Shown: positions 15,467-17,486 of the stretch, one piece after another
How positions within the stretch are numbered: the first letter of the stretch is position 1
Layout: each line of letters begins with the position of its first letter
DNA from: M3007 sp035299505
Lineage (GTDB): Bacteria > Bacteroidota > Bacteroidia > Chitinophagales > Saprospiraceae
Reading direction: 5' to 3'
Assembly (NCBI GenBank): GCA_035299505.1
Contig: DATGWL010000113.1
Coordinates: forward strand, 1-17,486
Length of the DNA stretch: 17,486 bases
Position numbers and translations under genes: made by a program
The notes under the pieces: generated by a model
Database searches by the model: none
Seen by the model: the letters and a program-made list of their open reading frames with translations, nothing else
Told to the model about the DNA's origin: nothing

Positions 15467-15554
15467 CCGTCCACCGTCTACCGTCTACCGTAGGCCGTCC
15501 ACCGTCTACCGTAGGCCGTCCACCGTCTACCGTAGGCCGTCTACCGTAAGCCGT
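15467..15554. repeat. Right heptamer array of element 2, 12 units with mainly 21-bp order
   Basis: The last bases of each CCGTNNN unit run CCA, CTA, CTA, AGG, CCA, CTA, AGG, CCA, CTA, AGG, CTA, AAG, followed by a partial CCGT. From the fourth unit the order AGG-CCA-CTA repeats, a 21-bp period, unlike the 14-bp alternation in element 1. Confidence 0.95.
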
Positions 15555-15557
15555 TTA

Positions 15558-17000
15558 TCACATTTTCAGTGGCTTACCCAGGTAGAAATCCAGGATCTTA
15601 AGTTTGAAAATGTAATCGTATTTAGCCACTACCAGGTCGTTTTCGGCGATGTCGCGGTTGTTCCTGGCGGTAGTGAGATCCAGGGTGTTGATGGTGCCGA
15701 GCGTATGGCGTTTGGTGGTATTTTGGTAAGCAATTTCCGTGGCTTCCATGGTTTTTTGGGCTGCATCGAGGGTAAGGCGGGCAGCACGGGCATTGGCAAT
15801 GGCCGTTTGTATATCGTTTTTAAGGGTTTGCTGCGTTTGAATCTGCTGCATTTGTGCGGTCAGTACACCCAATCGTGCGCGTTCCACGCTCAGGCGTGTG
15901 CGACCATTTTGGTAAATCGGCACCTGAATGCTTGCGCCTATTCCCTGACCAAAGTTTTGATCAATCTGATCAAAATATTTCACTTTGGGGTAAGTAATGG
16001 AAGATGGCTCATATTGACGAATTTGCACATCTGTACCATTTACATTCAAGGTTACAGGATTTCCCAGCACAATAGGTCCAAGTATTGGATTACTGAAATC
16101 TCTGAGTTGTGAGGAGTAGCTGCTGCTAAGATTGGCAAAAGCAGAGATGGTTGGATAATATCCTGATTTTGCAATTGCAATGCCTTCTTGTGCACTTTTC
16201 ACGCGAAAATCAGCTGCCAAAATACTCGGCTGTGTACTTATGGCCGTTTGGTAAACCGGAGAAAGGGTAAGCGCTTCCGGATTGGCATCTGCCGGCACAG
16301 GCATTTCCGGGCGCTCAATTCGGAGATCGTAATCAGGCTCCAGCTGCAGAAATTGTTTGAGGCTGAGGTAAGATAATTCCACGGTATTGCGTGCCTGCAC
16401 CTCGGCTTGTTCCGCCTGAGCCAGCTGGGCGAGGATATTGTATTTATCCGCCATGGGCAAGGTACCAGCTTCGATGAGTTTGGTGGTAACATCCAGTTGT
16501 TGCTGCGCTTGCTGGATACGCTTTTGTGCATTTTCCAATTGTTCCTCACCCAAAAGAATGCTCAGGTAGGCCGAAGCAATCTGGAGGCCCAGGTTGTTTT
16601 CCAGTTGAGCGGCATCTGCTGTAGCTGCTTTGAGGTCCCAGCCAGCCTGTTTAACCGAGTGATGCAGTAAGCCACCGCTAAAAATATTGACTCCGGCGCT
16701 GAGGTTAATGCTGTTGAAGGCTGTGGCCACTGTGCTGAACTGGTTGGTGGTAGGGTCGATGGTACGACCAAACTGTTCACCCACATTGGAAGAGGCGCTA
16801 ACATTGGGCAATCTGGCGGCCTTGGCCTGGCGTTCTGCCAACAAAGCGGTGCGCACATTGGCCTGTGCCTGTTTTACCGTGATATTATTATCTTGTGCGT
16901 ACTGAATACAACGTTCCAGCGACCAGGTATCCTGTGCCTGAATGGCATTCATGGAGATGGCAGCAAGAAGAAGAGCGAAGGTTTTGAACAGTTTTTGCAT
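15558..17000 (-). CDS. TolC-family outer-membrane efflux protein
   Basis: The 480-residue protein has a signal peptide (1-22, cleavage near IQA) and the two homologous outer-membrane efflux halves of the TolC family, about residues 25-215 and 250-475. The first half starts SLERCIQYAQDNNITVKQAQ; both contain long amphipathic helices rich in Ala, Gln and Leu and ASAYLSILLGEEQLENAQ-type stretches. Length is typical. Such proteins form trimeric channels that take substrates from inner-membrane pumps through a membrane-fusion protein, for drug, metal or type I export. No pump or fusion-protein gene lies downstream, because the gene ends against repeat element 2, and none is in view upstream, so the partner complex is unknown. 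The ATG at 16998-17000 directly precedes the signal peptide. Confidence 0.93.
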   Translation of the reverse strand: MQKLFKTFALLLAAISMNAIQAQDTWSLERCIQYAQDNNITVKQAQANVRTALLAERQAKAARLPNVSASSNVGEQFGRTIDPTTNQFSTVATAFNSINLSAGVNIFSGGLLHHSVKQAGWDLKAATADAAQLENNLGLQIASAYLSILLGEEQLENAQKRIQQAQQQLDVTTKLIEAGTLPMADKYNILAQLAQAEQAEVQARNTVELSYLSLKQFLQLEPDYDLRIERPEMPVPADANPEALTLSPVYQTAISTQPSILAADFRVKSAQEGIAIAKSGYYPTISAFANLSSSYSSQLRDFSNPILGPIVLGNPVTLNVNGTDVQIRQYEPSSITYPKVKYFDQIDQNFGQGIGASIQVPIYQNGRTRLSVERARLGVLTAQMQQIQTQQTLKNDIQTAIANARAARLTLDAAQKTMEATEIAYQNTTKRHTLGTINTLDLTTARNNRDIAENDLVVAKYDYIFKLKILDFYLGKPLKM

Positions 17001-17081
17001 ATTACAAGTGTGCAGTTAGCCTGAGAGGCAGCTGTAATTATCCGGGTGCAAGAGTACGCAGGCGTGCGGAAGTGGGTGCAA

Positions 17082-17097
17082 AAATTTATATAAATTT
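17082..17097. promoter_or_regulatory. Perfect 16-bp AT palindrome upstream of the TolC-family gene
   Basis: AAATTTATATAAATTT is its own reverse complement and lies about 82 bases upstream of the TolC-family start codon. Its position suits an operator or a promoter-associated element. The base composition is pure A/T, so chance formation is more likely than for a mixed sequence. No matching regulator gene is adjacent. Confidence 0.4.
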
Positions 17098-17194
17098 GGG
17101 ATATTGCCAGACGAATATGACCAGAATTCAATTGATAAGCGAATAACATTCCATTGATTTGCCTTCTGACTTTCAAAGAATTATACCTTTTTCC

Positions 17195-17458
17195 ATGAAT
17201 AACTATCACTTAAAGGCACTTTTTTGTTTCTCCCTGGTTATTATTGGTTGTTATCGGATGCCGGGCAAATCTGACTACCAAAGTCAACCGGAGCCAAAAT
17301 CGCCCGGCATGGAAAACATACGTCTTGACGGCTTTTATTATCTTAAGAGCATGTTGGGGATTTTCTTGCCGGGCCAAAAACTGTTCTTTTTCCGCCATTT
17401 TTCACCTTTTTTCAGTCACGTAACTCAGGCTATGCTTCTTCAAAAACGCAAAAACTGA
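17195..17458 (+). CDS. Possible small lipoprotein, perhaps truncated
   Basis: An 87-residue reading frame begins at the ATG at 17195 (an upstream in-frame TTG exists). It starts MNNYHLKALFCFSLVIIGC, a plausible lipoprotein signal with Cys19 after V-I-I-G. A polar linker rich in Ser, Pro and Glu follows, then NIRLDGFYYL, which recalls the start of the conserved domain in a common class of Bacteroidota lipoproteins. Beyond that the sequence becomes Phe/Leu-rich and basic and does not look like a folded domain, so the gene may be frameshifted or decayed. It is divergent from the TolC-family gene. I do not recognise a function. Confidence 0.4.
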   Translation: MNNYHLKALFCFSLVIIGCYRMPGKSDYQSQPEPKSPGMENIRLDGFYYLKSMLGIFLPGQKLFFFRHFSPFFSHVTQAMLLQKRKN

Positions 17459-17479
17459 CGAAAAAAGCTCAAGTTTTTG
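17449..17479 (+). terminator. AT-rich hairpin at the end of the small ORF
   Basis: CAAAAACT (17449-17456) pairs with AGTTTTTG (17472-17479) across a 15-base loop. The hairpin overlaps the stop codon of the small ORF. The second arm ends in a T-run, but there is no GC-rich stem, so termination is uncertain. Confidence 0.22.
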
Positions 17480-17486
17480 ACTCCGT

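Larger units (their letters stand above)
15345..15554. repeat. Palindromic heptamer-array element 2 (whole unit)
   Basis: This 210-bp element has the same design as the one at 6701-7086: an NNNACGG array (15345-15404), a palindromic core (about 15405-15466) and a CCGTNNN array (15467-15554). It fills the whole gap between two convergent genes and overlaps the last codons of the FG-GAP-like gene. The stop codon of the TolC-family gene (15558-15560) is 3 bases from its right end. Transcripts from either gene would meet the NNNACGG strand first and then its complement, so both could form a long 3' hairpin. Confidence 0.92.

Noticed and set aside
15345..15554. Possible insertion sequence or integron attC site
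   Set aside because: No transposase or integrase is present, no target-site duplication is evident, and the arms are tandem heptamers rather than unique terminal inverted repeats.
17157..17191. Promoter with TTTG and TACCTTTT upstream of the small ORF
   Set aside because: The spacing is 23 bases instead of 19-20, the second box is imperfect, and it would leave almost no leader before the ATG.

Overview
The window looks like chromosomal DNA from a member of the Bacteroidota, most likely a Saprospiraceae-type environmental lineage. The evidence is two proteins with C-terminal sorting domains of the type IX secretion system (T9SS), a giant adhesin made of Ig/PKD-like repeats, a tail-fibre-like surface protein with the C-terminal domain common in this phylum, lipoproteins with a lysine-rich start after the lipid cysteine, almost no Shine-Dalgarno sequences, and possible TAnnTTTG promoter boxes. 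The family assignment within the phylum is an inference.

Layout. Positions 1-2171 (minus) hold the N-terminal 723 codons of a very large secreted repeat adhesin that runs off the left edge. An Lrp/AsnC regulator (2350-2826, minus) is divergent from a CtpA-type S41 protease (2961-4586, plus). The protease converges on a two-gene minus-strand unit: an Sfp-type phosphopantetheinyl transferase (5966-6655) followed by a membrane-anchored DUF4230-like protein (4629-5939). A large palindromic repeat element fills 6701-7086. Next come two secreted-protein genes on the minus strand, an M43 pappalysin-like metalloprotease with a T9SS signal (7091-8443) and a tail-fibre-like protein (8498-9952). Divergent from these on the plus strand are a NarL-type response regulator (10090-10740) and a TPR histidine kinase (10816-12762), then a small lipoprotein (12878-13366) and an FG-GAP-like T9SS cargo protein (13438-15351). 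A second palindromic element (15345-15554) separates that gene from a convergent TolC-family outer-membrane protein (15558-17000, minus). A short possible lipoprotein ORF ends the window.

How the genes fit together. Most products are predicted to act at the cell envelope or outside the cell: adhesin, metalloprotease, trimeric surface fibre, FG-GAP protein, lipoproteins and an efflux channel. The kinase and regulator could control some of these neighbours, but nothing in the sequence proves it.

The most unusual content is the pair of palindromic elements. Each has a left array of in-phase heptamers of form NNNACGG, an inverted-repeat core, and a right array of the complementary form CCGTNNN. 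Both draw on nearly the same few heptamers (CCGTCCA, CCGTCTA, CCGTAGG, CCGTAAG and complements), but their cores are unrelated and their higher-order periods differ (14 bp versus mainly 21 bp). Both abut the 3' ends of genes, and one supplies the stop codon of its neighbour. I do not recognise this as a named repeat family. It is the best candidate here for something undescribed.
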